A stretch of 17,713 nt of DNA from Cyanobacteria bacterium UBA4641 (GCA_002405805.1 DHMN01000053.1:42964-60676), one strand, 5' to 3'; counted from the stretch's first letter, positions 6,526 through 13,146 are shown. Numbers and translations: made by a program. The notes: generated by a model from the sequence alone, not told the origin.

Positions 6526-7199
6526 ACTTTTTTATTCTTTTGGAAATTCTGATACACTTTTGCAAGTGTTGCTATTGCATTGGTTTGAACGATTGTGTTT
6601 GTATCATCGCAAGTTTTGGCAAGTGGAATTATAAATTTTTCCAAATCCATTTCAGAATTTTCTGCCAATTTGTTTATGCAGGCTATTGCAGAATTTCTGA
6701 CAACCCAGTTAAGGGACTTCAACGAGTCAATAATTTTGTCTTGCAACAAGTTGCCATATCTGCAAATCCCTGAGATTGCATTTTTTCTGATTAAGTCGTT
6801 ATCTTCTCCGATTTTGTTAAACAGAATGTCAAAAGTTTCTTCACTTGGAAAATTAGACAATGCCGAAACCGCAGCCGCTGCAACAGTTGAGTTTGACGAT
6901 TCGGTTTTATCTTTTATTACAGATAGAATTATTTGTTCGTAATTTTTGCTGCTTTCGCTGATTTGAGGTTTTTTGCGTGTTACAGTACCTTTTTTGCCAT
7001 CAGGCAAAATGTATGAAAAACCTGCTCGAGTGACCGCTTCTTTTGCCAACTCAAGTGTTTCAAAACTCAAACTGTCTGAACCAAGCGGATGTGGAATTTT
7101 TTGAACAAGAGCTTTTGCAGAATTTTTTAGCGGAATTGCGTTTACTATATAAACGGTCTTTCCTGCTTTTTGTTCTTCTTTTATTGCAATGTATTGCAT
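6522..7199 (-). CDS. HEAT-repeat protein with N-terminal domain (225 aa)
   Basis: Residues 1-75 form a small alpha/beta domain (MQYIAIKEEQKAGKTVYIVN ... FSYILPDGKKGTVT) that I do not recognise. From about 85 to 220 come HEAT-type helix pairs: STVAAAAVSALSNFPSEETF, NDLIRKNAISGICRYG, NWVVRNSAIACINKLAE and NTIVQTNAIATLAKVYQ. No signal peptide. It is the last gene of a minus-strand operon: its ATG is 3 nt after the stop of the secreted-protein gene at 7203, and its Shine-Dalgarno (GAAGGGA) lies within that gene, so translation is probably coupled. The operon pairing with secreted envelope proteins suggests an accessory or scaffold role in the cytoplasm, which is inference. Confidence 0.82.
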   Translation of the reverse strand: MQYIAIKEEQKAGKTVYIVNAIPLKNSAKALVQKIPHPLGSDSLSFETLELAKEAVTRAGFSYILPDGKKGTVTRKKPQISESSKNYEQIILSVIKDKTESSNSTVAAAAVSALSNFPSEETFDILFNKIGEDNDLIRKNAISGICRYGNLLQDKIIDSLKSLNWVVRNSAIACINKLAENSEMDLEKFIIPLAKTCDDTNTIVQTNAIATLAKVYQNFQKNKKV

Positions 7200-7202
7200 A
7201 GT

Positions 7203-7808
7203 CTAAATCCCTTCATAAAAAATACTTTTATCCAGTTGGTTGAAAAATTCTTGATAAACTTTGGGGTCATAAACTCTCAAAATTCTTGTTGGTGCGGATT
7301 TTACATAGGAGTAGCCGTCCGCGTTTAGCAAAACTTTTTGAACTAATACAAAACGGACTTTTGTCATATTTTTGCCAAATGGTTCGACATTGACATTTGA
7401 ATCCACAACAATGGTTTTTGGGTGAATTTCGTTGGAGATTTGTCTTGTTGGGTCAACCATATAATATGCTGTTGTTCCATAAGAAAAAACAGTGTATGCA
7501 GTAAATAATGCCAGTAAAAATGACTGTTTTGACAGTCTGCCTTTATTGACGTAGCGGTGTTTGTAGATTTTTCGCGCGCGCAAATATCCAAGTTCCGGTT
7601 CGATTTCTTGGACTACAAATCCGCTGTCTTGCAGAGTATTTATGGCTGCTTTCATTACTCTTGCGCTATCAGGTGTGTCATAAAAACGAGTTTCGATTTC
7701 TCGTCGCTCAAGTTGAGATAATGACTTTACTTTTTTTGCCATTGCACAATTTGAAGATACGCAAAAGAAACTTATCAGCAAAAATGTTGTTACAATCTTT
7801 TTTATCAT
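7203..7808 (-). CDS. Secreted protein, paralogue of the upstream neighbour (201 aa)
   Basis: Residues 1-24 are a Sec signal peptide with an AxA-type site (CAMA|KK). There is no good lipobox, although Cys16 and Cys21 lie in the signal. The body shares a clear pattern with the gene at 7805-8329: SQLERREIETRFYDTPDSAR then VMKAAINTLQDSGFVV and PELGY, and near the end a beta-rich VNVEPFGKNMTKVRFVLVQK followed by YQEFFNQLDKSIF. It differs by a hydrophobic insertion at about 96-116 (FLLALFTAYTVFSYG), which may be a membrane segment. The start codon overlaps the upstream stop (ATGA), so the pair is translationally coupled. I do not recognise the family; a periplasmic or outer-membrane-associated role is inferred. 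Confidence 0.82.
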   Translation of the reverse strand: MIKKIVTTFLLISFFCVSSNCAMAKKVKSLSQLERREIETRFYDTPDSARVMKAAINTLQDSGFVVQEIEPELGYLRARKIYKHRYVNKGRLSKQSFLLALFTAYTVFSYGTTAYYMVDPTRQISNEIHPKTIVVDSNVNVEPFGKNMTKVRFVLVQKVLLNADGYSYVKSAPTRILRVYDPKVYQEFFNQLDKSIFYEGI

Positions 7809-8329
7809 ATTTTTTGTTTCTGTAAAAATATTGCTTTATCTACTTTTGAGAAAAAGTCTTGGTAGTATTTTTCGTCATTTACATCGTCAATAAATTGTGC
7901 ATTTCCGTATACATTTAGGAGTTTACGTTTGAAATTTACCCTTACTCTCATACTTTTTCCGTACTCGGTTACGTTAGCGGTTGTTTCAATTGTTGCAACT
8001 TTTACGCCATTATAGTTTAAGCGAGCTTTTGACAACCCAAATTCCTTAGAAATATCAATGTTTGGGTCAGAGGTGTCAAAATCTTTTACCCCATAGATAA
8101 ATCCTAATAGTGGATTGGCGTTATAGACAATAAAACCTTCATCTTGCAAAACATTTAACATGGCTTTCATTACAAGAGGTTTGTCTGCTGTTTCATAAGT
8201 CCTTGTTTGGAATTGGCGTTTTTCAAGTTGAGACATCGGAGTGATAATGTCTTCAGATTGTCTTTTTTTAGCTGAAACAGGCAGTGCTAAGCAAAATATA
8301 AATAAAATTAATAATAATCTTTTAAACAT
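7805..8329 (-). CDS. Secreted protein, paralogue of the downstream neighbour (174 aa)
   Basis: Signal peptide 1-20 ending ALPVSA|KK. The mature part begins with MSQLEKRQFQTRTYETADKP, then VMKAMLNVLQDEGFIV and PLLGF, then a beta-rich half (TIETTANVTEYGKSMRVRVN) and a final helix (YYQDFFSKVDKAIFLQ). It is clearly homologous to the 201-aa protein downstream but lacks that protein's hydrophobic insertion, so a tandem duplication is likely. It starts 11 nt after the BamE-like gene's stop, with GGGGTG as Shine-Dalgarno, and overlaps the next gene by 4 nt. No known domain is recognised. The fold may be a small alpha/beta periplasmic domain. Confidence 0.82.
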   Translation of the reverse strand: MFKRLLLILFIFCLALPVSAKKRQSEDIITPMSQLEKRQFQTRTYETADKPLVMKAMLNVLQDEGFIVYNANPLLGFIYGVKDFDTSDPNIDISKEFGLSKARLNYNGVKVATIETTANVTEYGKSMRVRVNFKRKLLNVYGNAQFIDDVNDEKYYQDFFSKVDKAIFLQKQKI

Positions 8330-8340
8330 TCAGCACCCCA

Positions 8341-8835
8341 CTAAAAAGAACTCATGTGGTATGAGAATGATGAAACATTGTGGTTGTTGTCAAATTTTAG
8401 AACAACTGTTAATGTTTTTTGATTTGATTGGACCGTTCCACCGCTTTTGCTGTAACCGACATTGCCCATACCACCGCCGATACCGCTCCAGCCAAAGCCA
8501 CCGCCAAATCCGCCGACATTGACACCAAAACCTGAACTTCCGTAAGATGTGATAGATGAAACTTTGTCATAAATCCAAGTTTCTTTGCCATCAGCATCTT
8601 GGGTTACAATGTTTGGTGAACCCAAAATTTGAGCTACATCAGCTTGAGATGTTCCAACTTTGATATCTCGTTGAACAAGACCAAGTGTCATTTGTTGCTC
8701 TTGTATCGGTGTTGTTAGTGGTGTACATTTTTCTGGGTGCTTTCTGCATTTTCTGCTAACTTTTGGAGCATCGTTGATTGCAAAAACCGGTGCTGCTATT
8801 CCTAAAACCAATAAAGAAATTAATAACTTTTTCAT
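8341..8835 (-). CDS. BamE/SmpA-like periplasmic protein with Gly-rich insert (164 aa)
   Basis: Signal peptide 1-19 (IAAPVFA|IN). Residues about 49-91 (MTLGLVQRDIKVGTSQADVA, then QILGSPNIVTQ and ETWIYDK) carry the SmpA/OmlA (BamE-like) pattern: a helix after 'G-x-s', 'lG.P', and a Trp-x-Tyr strand. After a glycine-rich stretch (99-128: SSGFGVNVGGFGGGFG and on), the last strands (TLTVVLKFDNNHNVSSFSYH) complete the fold. BamE helps the outer-membrane beta-barrel machine, but the domain is also used in unrelated envelope proteins, and there is no lipobox here, so a true BamE function is unsure. It is the first gene of a four-gene operon. AGGAG (8841-8845) is the Shine-Dalgarno, and TGCTATAAT lies upstream on the minus strand. 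Confidence 0.83.
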   Translation of the reverse strand: MKKLLISLLVLGIAAPVFAINDAPKVSRKCRKHPEKCTPLTTPIQEQQMTLGLVQRDIKVGTSQADVAQILGSPNIVTQDADGKETWIYDKVSSITSYGSSGFGVNVGGFGGGFGWSGIGGGMGNVGYSKSGGTVQSNQKTLTVVLKFDNNHNVSSFSYHMSSF

Positions 8836-8871
8836 TACATACTCCTACTATTTTATAGACTTTTTGACAAT

Positions 8872-8880
8872 ATTATAGCA
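8872..8880 (-). promoter_or_regulatory. Extended -10 promoter of the envelope operon
   Basis: Read on the minus strand, 8880-8872 is TGCTATAAT, identical to the extended -10 elements at 4371, 13133 and 16473. No strong -35 is seen. The leader to ATG 8835 is about 30 nt and carries AGGAG. Confidence 0.65.
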
Positions 8881-8907
8881 AGTTTTATAAAATTTTTAAA
8901 GTTGTTT

Positions 8908-8942
8908 TTGACATTATTAAAATAATTCGTTATAAACAAGTT
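8908..8942 (+). promoter_or_regulatory. Near-consensus sigma70 promoter, predicted leaderless start
   Basis: TTGACA (8908-8913), a 17-nt spacer and TATAAA (8931-8936), then CAAGTT and the ATG at 8943. The start point expected about 7 nt after the -10 is the A of the start codon. No Shine-Dalgarno is present. This is the clearest of the four leaderless-type promoters. Confidence 0.75.
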
Positions 8943-9470
8943 ATGAAAAGAATTTTTGTTTTGCTATTTATATTTTTGCTTGGTGCTCCGGTGTTTTCTG
9001 AAGTTATTACAGGCGGAGTTGAGTGTTCTGTAGAAGATGCGCGCACTGATGTATTTTCAACGGTTCCGATAAAGCCTGATTTTAATTATTTGAGAGCAAA
9101 TCTTGTTGACCAAAACTATGGTGAAAATATTTCAACTTTGCTTAGCGGAAAGACCGAATTGAAAGACCGAACTTTGGCAAAATTTTCTGATGGCAGTTAT
9201 GGCGTGATATATAAAGACAATCCGAAAAGTGTTTTGTATTACTCACATGATGGAATTTTGACACATAATGAATTAAAGGAGTCGCTGGATTTTCCTTATA
9301 AAACGTATAAATACACTCCGCAAGGTCGATTGGTTAATATGACATTGAGGGTGTCAGAAGATGAGACATTTATTTTTACACCTGATAAAAAGCTCCTTGC
9401 GCATTGGCTTGGTGCGGTTTGTTATGATGAAGACAAGAACATCCTCATGCGCCGCCAGATTGTGAAGTAG
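8943..9470 (+). CDS. Secreted hypothetical protein (175 aa)
   Basis: Signal peptide 1-19 (FLLGAPVFS|EV). The mature protein is beta-rich and polar, with repeated short strands of the type FSDGSYGVIYKD, LYYSHDGILTHNELK, YKYTPQGRLVNMTLR and FIFTPDKKLLAHWLGAV, reminiscent of YD/MORN-like strand-turn units. The ending KNILMRRQIVK is basic. Two cysteines (Cys28 and the one in AVCYDE) could form a disulfide. I do not recognise a named family. It is divergent from the BamE-like operon, and both promoters share the 107-bp gap. Translation probably starts without a Shine-Dalgarno. Probably periplasmic or surface-located; function unknown. Confidence 0.82.
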   Translation: MKRIFVLLFIFLLGAPVFSEVITGGVECSVEDARTDVFSTVPIKPDFNYLRANLVDQNYGENISTLLSGKTELKDRTLAKFSDGSYGVIYKDNPKSVLYYSHDGILTHNELKESLDFPYKTYKYTPQGRLVNMTLRVSEDETFIFTPDKKLLAHWLGAVCYDEDKNILMRRQIVK

Positions 9471-9902
9471 GGTAAGAAGATAGCTTAGATTTGAATGGGA
9501 TTATGAAGTCACTCCGTTAAGACCAATGGTACATTTGCAAGTAAACTTTCATCGTAATGACATAAAAAATATTGTCATTCTGAAAGCTTAGAAAATTTGC
9601 GTGAAGAATGAACGCATAATTTTCTTGCTATTCAGAATCTATCAATTTGATTTTAGTCATGCTGAACTGCGGATTTTGGCAAGTGCGCCGAGTGAACGAA
9701 GTGAACCCAGCACATCTTGGCGAGAGCTGCGTTGAGCCGGTCGAGCCGCCAATAATCAAAGACTGTTTCAGAATCTCTAAATAAACATATTAGTCTTATA
9801 TTCAATTTGTAGTATTTGAGACCCTGAAACAAGTTCAGGGTGACACTTAGACTAAAGTGTTCATTAGAGAATCAAATTCAGAATGACATAGACCGATGTG
9901 TT
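9471..9902. repeat. Mosaic of dispersed repeats (left cluster)
   Basis: No gene. From left: the block 9508-9528 (identical to 1840-1860); a 68-bp imperfect palindrome (9573-9640); a GC-richer stretch at 9655-9750 whose end (9743-9763) matches the first bases of the window; an 82-nt element (9764-9845) of about 93% identity to 10588-10669; a further arm near 9866-9889; and ACATAGACCGATGTGTT (9886-9902), repeated exactly at 10757-10773. The pieces are tightly packed, as if elements inserted into one another. Confidence 0.8.
9573..9640 (+). repeat. 68-bp palindromic element, copy 1 (inverted relative to 10692-10759)
   Basis: The reverse complement of 10692-10759 with 67 of 68 identical positions by eye. 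The element folds on itself: ATTCTGAA/TTCAGAAT at the ends, AGAAAATT/AATTTTCT inside and TGCGT/ACGCA near the loop. Copy 2 lies about 1.1 kb away in opposite orientation, so the pair brackets the gene at 9974-10309. Confidence 0.85.
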
Positions 9903-9915
9903 AAAAATATACAGT

Positions 9916-9950
9916 AAAAAACGTCGGCAGCGAGTAAACTCGCTGCCGAC
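9916..9950 (-). terminator. Strong terminator of the 9974-10309 gene
   Basis: GTCGGCAGCGAGT (9923-9935) and ACTCGCTGCCGAC (9938-9950) form a perfect 13-bp GC-rich stem. Read on the minus strand it is followed by G then TTTTTT (9921-9916). It lies 24 nt after the stop of the minus-strand gene. Confidence 0.9.
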
Positions 9951-9973
9951 ATCTATCCTTTTTATATCAAAAC

Positions 9974-10309
9974 TTATTTAAGCACAATACCCTTGCTCAA
10001 CAAAGTTTTTGCAGCATCAATATATTCTTTAAATTGAGCTGAGACACTTTGCACAAGTTTACTTGGATCTGTCTCACCTGAAAATCTGCATTTGTCCCCA
10101 CCAAATGCCATAATATGTTTGCCTTGGGCTCCAGCATTTCTAATTACAACTTTATCAATACCCATTTGCGCAAGTTTAGAATTTGGAGCATATTTAATTT
10201 CTTTCGCTACTCTGCCATAACCTCTACGCATAGGTTCTTTTTCCAAAAATTTTGTTACTGTAGTACCTGCTTTTGTTGTCAATTGACTGATTTGAGTTGC
10301 ATTTAACAT
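9974..10309 (-). CDS. Hypothetical protein, 111 aa
   Basis: A small, basic, cytoplasmic-looking protein (MLNATQISQLTTKAGTTVTK ... KTLLSKGIVLK) with no signal peptide or membrane segment and no family I recognise. The centre has a short strand-rich stretch (IDKVVIRNAGAQGKHIMAF) and a single Cys in GGDKCRFSG. The C-terminal third is helical (DPSKLVQSVSAQFKEYIDAA). It has good expression signals: a purine-rich Shine-Dalgarno (AAAGGAAAGG) upstream of ATG 10309 and a very strong terminator. It is isolated inside a repeat mosaic and bracketed by 68-bp inverted repeats. An ATCAT tandem tract lies 97-126 bp upstream. A cargo gene or a repeat-associated orphan is possible. Confidence 0.75.
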   Translation of the reverse strand: MLNATQISQLTTKAGTTVTKFLEKEPMRRGYGRVAKEIKYAPNSKLAQMGIDKVVIRNAGAQGKHIMAFGGDKCRFSGETDPSKLVQSVSAQFKEYIDAAKTLLSKGIVLK

Positions 10310-10405
10310 AATAAATTTTCCTTTCCTTTTACTTTTCTACCATTTGAATATTGCCTATACTTAGTTAAAAGAAAATTTATTTAAACAATTGCTCCACCCC
10401 ACCAC

Positions 10406-10435
10406 ATCATATCATATCATATCATATCATATCAT
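10406..10435. repeat. ATCAT x6 pentanucleotide tandem repeat
   Basis: Six perfect consecutive ATCAT units. It lies upstream of the minus-strand gene starting at 10309, just beyond a possible -35 (TTGTTT read on the minus strand, about 10386-10391). A 5-bp unit cannot keep a reading frame, and the tract is non-coding. Confidence 0.95.
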
Positions 10436-10571
10436 AAAGGGCATTATAGTTGAATTTGAGGGTATTTAAAATTTGTTTTTACATTTCTTAATAATTACTT
10501 TTTGTGTGAAGTTTTGCCCCTACTTGTAATTCTGAAAGTTTAATTTACTATACAAATATAACAAAATACAC

Positions 10572-10671
10572 TATGTCATTCTGAACTTGTTTCAGAATCT
10601 CTAATAAAGCATATTAGTCTTATATAAAATTTGTAATATTTGAGACCCTGAAACAAGTTCAGGGTGACATA
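10572..10671 (+). repeat. 100-bp inverted-repeat element (most complete copy)
   Basis: The left arm (10572-10601, TATGTCATTCTGAACTTG and on) pairs with the right arm (10642-10671) over 30 bp, with only a few mismatches, several of them G-U if transcribed. The 40-nt loop is AT-rich. Nucleotides 10588-10669 are repeated in direct orientation at 9764-9845 with 6 differences in 82. The left arm also folds alone (ATTCTGAA-CTTGT-TTCAGAAT). No ORF lies inside, so it is REP/MITE-like. Confidence 0.85.
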
Positions 10672-10691
10672 GTTTTGATTTGCTCAAATAG

Positions 10692-10759
10692 AGATTCTGA
10701 ATAGCAAGAAAATTATGCGTTCATTCTTCACGCAAATTTTCTAAGCTTTCAGAATAACA
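10692..10759 (-). repeat. 68-bp palindromic element, copy 2
   Basis: An inverted copy of 9573-9640 (one mismatch) and itself an imperfect hairpin. It is followed by ACATAGACCGATGTGTT (10757-10773), which also follows the left cluster at 9886-9902. Confidence 0.85.
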
Positions 10760-10999
10760 TAGACCGATGTGTTTTCGTAGGTCAGCATTGCCATGCCGAC
10801 AAATTTACATGTTAGATTATTAAAACCAACCTATTTTATGAATAACTTTAATAGCCCAACCTCCTGCCTTCCTGACCTCTGATATATTAACAAATGTAAA
10901 AACTTTTAACCTTTCTGCAATTTTGGCAAATAAAAATACTTTATATATATGGTTAAAGGTCAAGGTTAGTATATTTATATTTGAAAGGTTTTAGTAGTA

Positions 11000-11641
11000 A
11001 TGGCAGACACATTAAGTTTAAATACTAATATCAGCAATGCTCAAAATATTGGTCTAGCAGGTAACGCAACAGGAGCACAAAGTACAACATCTGCAGCTCA
11101 AAACAACAAGTCTCTAAACAGTATTTTTTCTAATAATTCATTGAACGCAACAACTAATGATTATTCAAACGATTTGATGATGGCAAATCTAAACTTTAGT
11201 TCAATTGCATCAGGTCAAGCTCCACAAGCAGCTCAAACCGAGCAACCGCAAGCACAAGCTCAGGCTCAAATTCCGTCTCAACAAGAGCAACAAGCTCCTG
11301 CAACAACTGCATTTACATCAAATGCAACAGACCAATTGACAGGTTGTCTAGCTGACCAAAACTCCCCTAAAAAATCAAATATCGGCAAATTGATAGGCGC
11401 AATCGGCGGTTTCTTCGCTCCATTTGCAGGTAAAATTGTAGGACTTTGCAAAGGTCAAAGCGCAAAAACATTGTTTAATTTCAAACAATTAGCCATCACT
11501 TGTCCGCTAATCGGTGCCGCAGGCTTAGGTGTAGGTGTACTTGTTGACAGTTATTTAGATACAAAAAATGCTAAAAAACCTGTTCAACAATTGCAAGCGC
11601 CACAAACCGCGCAACCTCAAGCCCAACAACTTGCAGCATAA
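11000..11641 (+). CDS. Gln/Ala-rich hypothetical protein with hydrophobic segments (213 aa)
   Basis: Three zones. Residues 1-70 are Asn/Ser/Thr-rich with no charge clusters and no Sec signal. Residues 72-101 are Gln/Ala/Pro-rich (QAPQAAQTEQPQAQAQAQ). Residues 128-149 (IGKLIGAIGGFFAPFAGKIV) and 163-186 (QLAITCPLIGAAGLGVGVLV) are hydrophobic and glycine-rich and could be membrane helices or a hairpin. A second Gln/Ala/Pro tail ends the protein. No known domain is recognised. GAAAGG (10983-10988) lies 11 nt before the ATG. Its 3' end faces the 5'-nucleotidase gene with a 2-bp gap. A secreted protein using a non-Sec route or a small inner-membrane protein are both possible. Confidence 0.78.
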   Translation: MADTLSLNTNISNAQNIGLAGNATGAQSTTSAAQNNKSLNSIFSNNSLNATTNDYSNDLMMANLNFSSIASGQAPQAAQTEQPQAQAQAQIPSQQEQQAPATTAFTSNATDQLTGCLADQNSPKKSNIGKLIGAIGGFFAPFAGKIVGLCKGQSAKTLFNFKQLAITCPLIGAAGLGVGVLVDSYLDTKNAKKPVQQLQAPQTAQPQAQQLAA

Positions 11642-11643
11642 AT

Positions 11644-13092
11644 TTATTCGGTCAGGTCAATAAATTTTGCACTCGGATACTCCGAATTTCCATCAAAATT
11701 TTTGGCAGCTGATTCTAATGCGTTTTTAAGAAGTTCATTAATTTGGACTTCTTTTCCGTTTTGCAGAACTTTTGTCTTAGGTAAATTTTTCAAAACCTCA
11801 AACCCTTGTTCGCCTGAGCCGATATATGGGTCGATGGTACATGTGAAAACACGATTTGGTTCTATCGGTTTTTGATTAGAATCAAGCAAGTCTTCCCCAT
11901 TAATTGCAATTTGGATAATTTTACAAGTGTTATTTTCAAAATCGCAACTATCTGTCACGGTGACATTGCGCGAACACTGAATAAACCGTGCATTTCCTCT
12001 ATCTTTCAAAGTTCGATTTAACACCGCATTTTCAAAAACTTTTTTCAACTGTGCAACTGTAATATTAATTGTCTCAATAGTCGTTGTTGCACAAATCACC
12101 TTGCCCAAATCGTATTTTGTAATAACATCACTATCAGCCAATCTCAGCGGATACATTGTATACCCTGTCGAATGGAACGCGATATCGGTTTTTCCGAGTT
12201 TGCGCATATTATCAGAAATAAATGTTCCCAATGGACATGGGTCAGAATAGCATTTGGTCAAATTCAAGACCCTTTTTGTAATGGGTTCTCTTAGTCCTGT
12301 TTTCCTCTCATACTCAATAATAGGGCTTTCTAAAGGTTCGATAAATTCAAGCCTGTCAAGTTGGATTTCCACAACATTTTCAACCTTTTCATCAATCGTC
12401 ATTTTATATAGAGTTCTTGCAAAAGAAAGCGGATAAAAAATATTATTTTCATAATCAGGTTTGATTGGCGAATGTTCATGCCCACCGATAATCAAATCTA
12501 TTTTTATATCATTTGCTGTTGCAAAGTCTTTCAAACTCTTGCTATACGTGTACCAATGATGGTTTAGAACAATAATTTTGTCATAATCTTCCTTGACAGA
12601 CTCAATTAAATTTTTAAAACACTCTTCAGGCGGAATCAAATCGTAGTTAAACTTTTTGGCACACGAATTATTTAAACAAAATCCGGTTATCAGAAATTTT
12701 TGACCATTTATTTCAATAATTTTATATTCTAAAACCCAATCAGCATGCCGGTTTGTCTTGTTATCAATCAAATTTGCACAAATAACATTTATACCTGCAT
12801 TTTGGAATTTTTCAACAGTTTGTCTCAAATATTCAAAATCGCATTTTTTAAATCCGAAATCGTTATTACCAAGCGCGATAAAGATTTGAGCCTGCGGTAT
12901 AAGTTCTTTTATTTTTAAATACGCATTTACCGAAAGGTCTTTATCATAAATTCCTTTGAATAAATCACCGCTATCAAGTAACAAAAATGGTGTTTTGTTG
13001 TCTTTTTCAAAATTATAAACACCTGAAAGCAACTTGCTCAAGTTTCGGCTTTCCTGATGCGAATCTGTTATTGCATAGATATTTGTTTTCAC
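11644..13092 (-). CDS. 5'-nucleotidase/UshA-like metallophosphoesterase, apparently cytoplasmic (482 aa)
   Basis: Two-domain enzyme of the UshA/5'-nucleotidase family, which removes phosphate from nucleotides and related esters. The N-terminal calcineurin-like metal site is complete: D10-x-H12, D43 in DSGDLF, N76 in LGNND, His178/179 and GGHEH (His205, His207). The C-terminal substrate domain is seen from about residue 280 (PLGTFISDNMRKLGKTDIAF) to SGEQGFEVL. Odd points: the family's GNHEFD is GNNDFG, so the usual catalytic His is Asn77 and its Asp partner is Gly80. There is also no signal peptide, whereas UshA is periplasmic. The start is GTG, with AAGAAGGA 9 nt upstream. Substrate unknown; it could prefer small phosphoesters. 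uvrC is divergent, starting 54 bp away. Confidence 0.88.
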   Translation of the reverse strand: MKTNIYAITDSHQESRNLSKLLSGVYNFEKDNKTPFLLLDSGDLFKGIYDKDLSVNAYLKIKELIPQAQIFIALGNNDFGFKKCDFEYLRQTVEKFQNAGINVICANLIDNKTNRHADWVLEYKIIEINGQKFLITGFCLNNSCAKKFNYDLIPPEECFKNLIESVKEDYDKIIVLNHHWYTYSKSLKDFATANDIKIDLIIGGHEHSPIKPDYENNIFYPLSFARTLYKMTIDEKVENVVEIQLDRLEFIEPLESPIIEYERKTGLREPITKRVLNLTKCYSDPCPLGTFISDNMRKLGKTDIAFHSTGYTMYPLRLADSDVITKYDLGKVICATTTIETINITVAQLKKVFENAVLNRTLKDRGNARFIQCSRNVTVTDSCDFENNTCKIIQIAINGEDLLDSNQKPIEPNRVFTCTIDPYIGSGEQGFEVLKNLPKTKVLQNGKEVQINELLKNALESAAKNFDGNSEYPSAKFIDLTE

Positions 13093-13132
13093 TGTTAAAA
13101 TCCTTCTTGCTTACAAAATACCAAAATAATAT

Positions 13133-13146
13133 GCTATAATCAACGT
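13133..13146 (+). promoter_or_regulatory. Extended -10 of uvrC, predicted leaderless start
   Basis: TGCTATAAT (TATAAT at 13135-13140), then CAACGT and the ATG at 13147. It has the same 9-mer and the same 6-nt gap as the GT9 promoter, and no Shine-Dalgarno. Confidence 0.65.

Larger units (their letters stand above)
10310..10999. other. 690-bp intergenic region with microsatellite and repeats
   Basis: No ORF with coding character was found. It holds the promoter region of the minus-strand gene (10310-10400), the ATCAT tract (10406-10435), the second repeat cluster (10572-10773), a hairpin GTCAGCAT / ATGCCGAC (10781-10800, one mismatch) and the upstream region of the gene at 11000. Confidence 0.7.

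Noticed and set aside
7740..7808. Lipoprotein signal in the 201-aa protein
   Set aside because: Cys16 and Cys21 are not preceded by a good lipobox; CAMA|KK fits signal peptidase I better.
10406..10435. Iteron-type replication origin
   Set aside because: The 5-bp unit is too short, and there is no Rep gene or DnaA-box cluster nearby.
9573..10759. Insertion sequence or transposon
   Set aside because: No transposase ORF lies between the inverted repeats and no target-site duplication was confirmed; kept only as a repeat-bracketed segment.
9471..10800. CRISPR array
   Set aside because: Repeats vary in length and orientation, with no regular spacing or unique spacers, and no cas gene is present.
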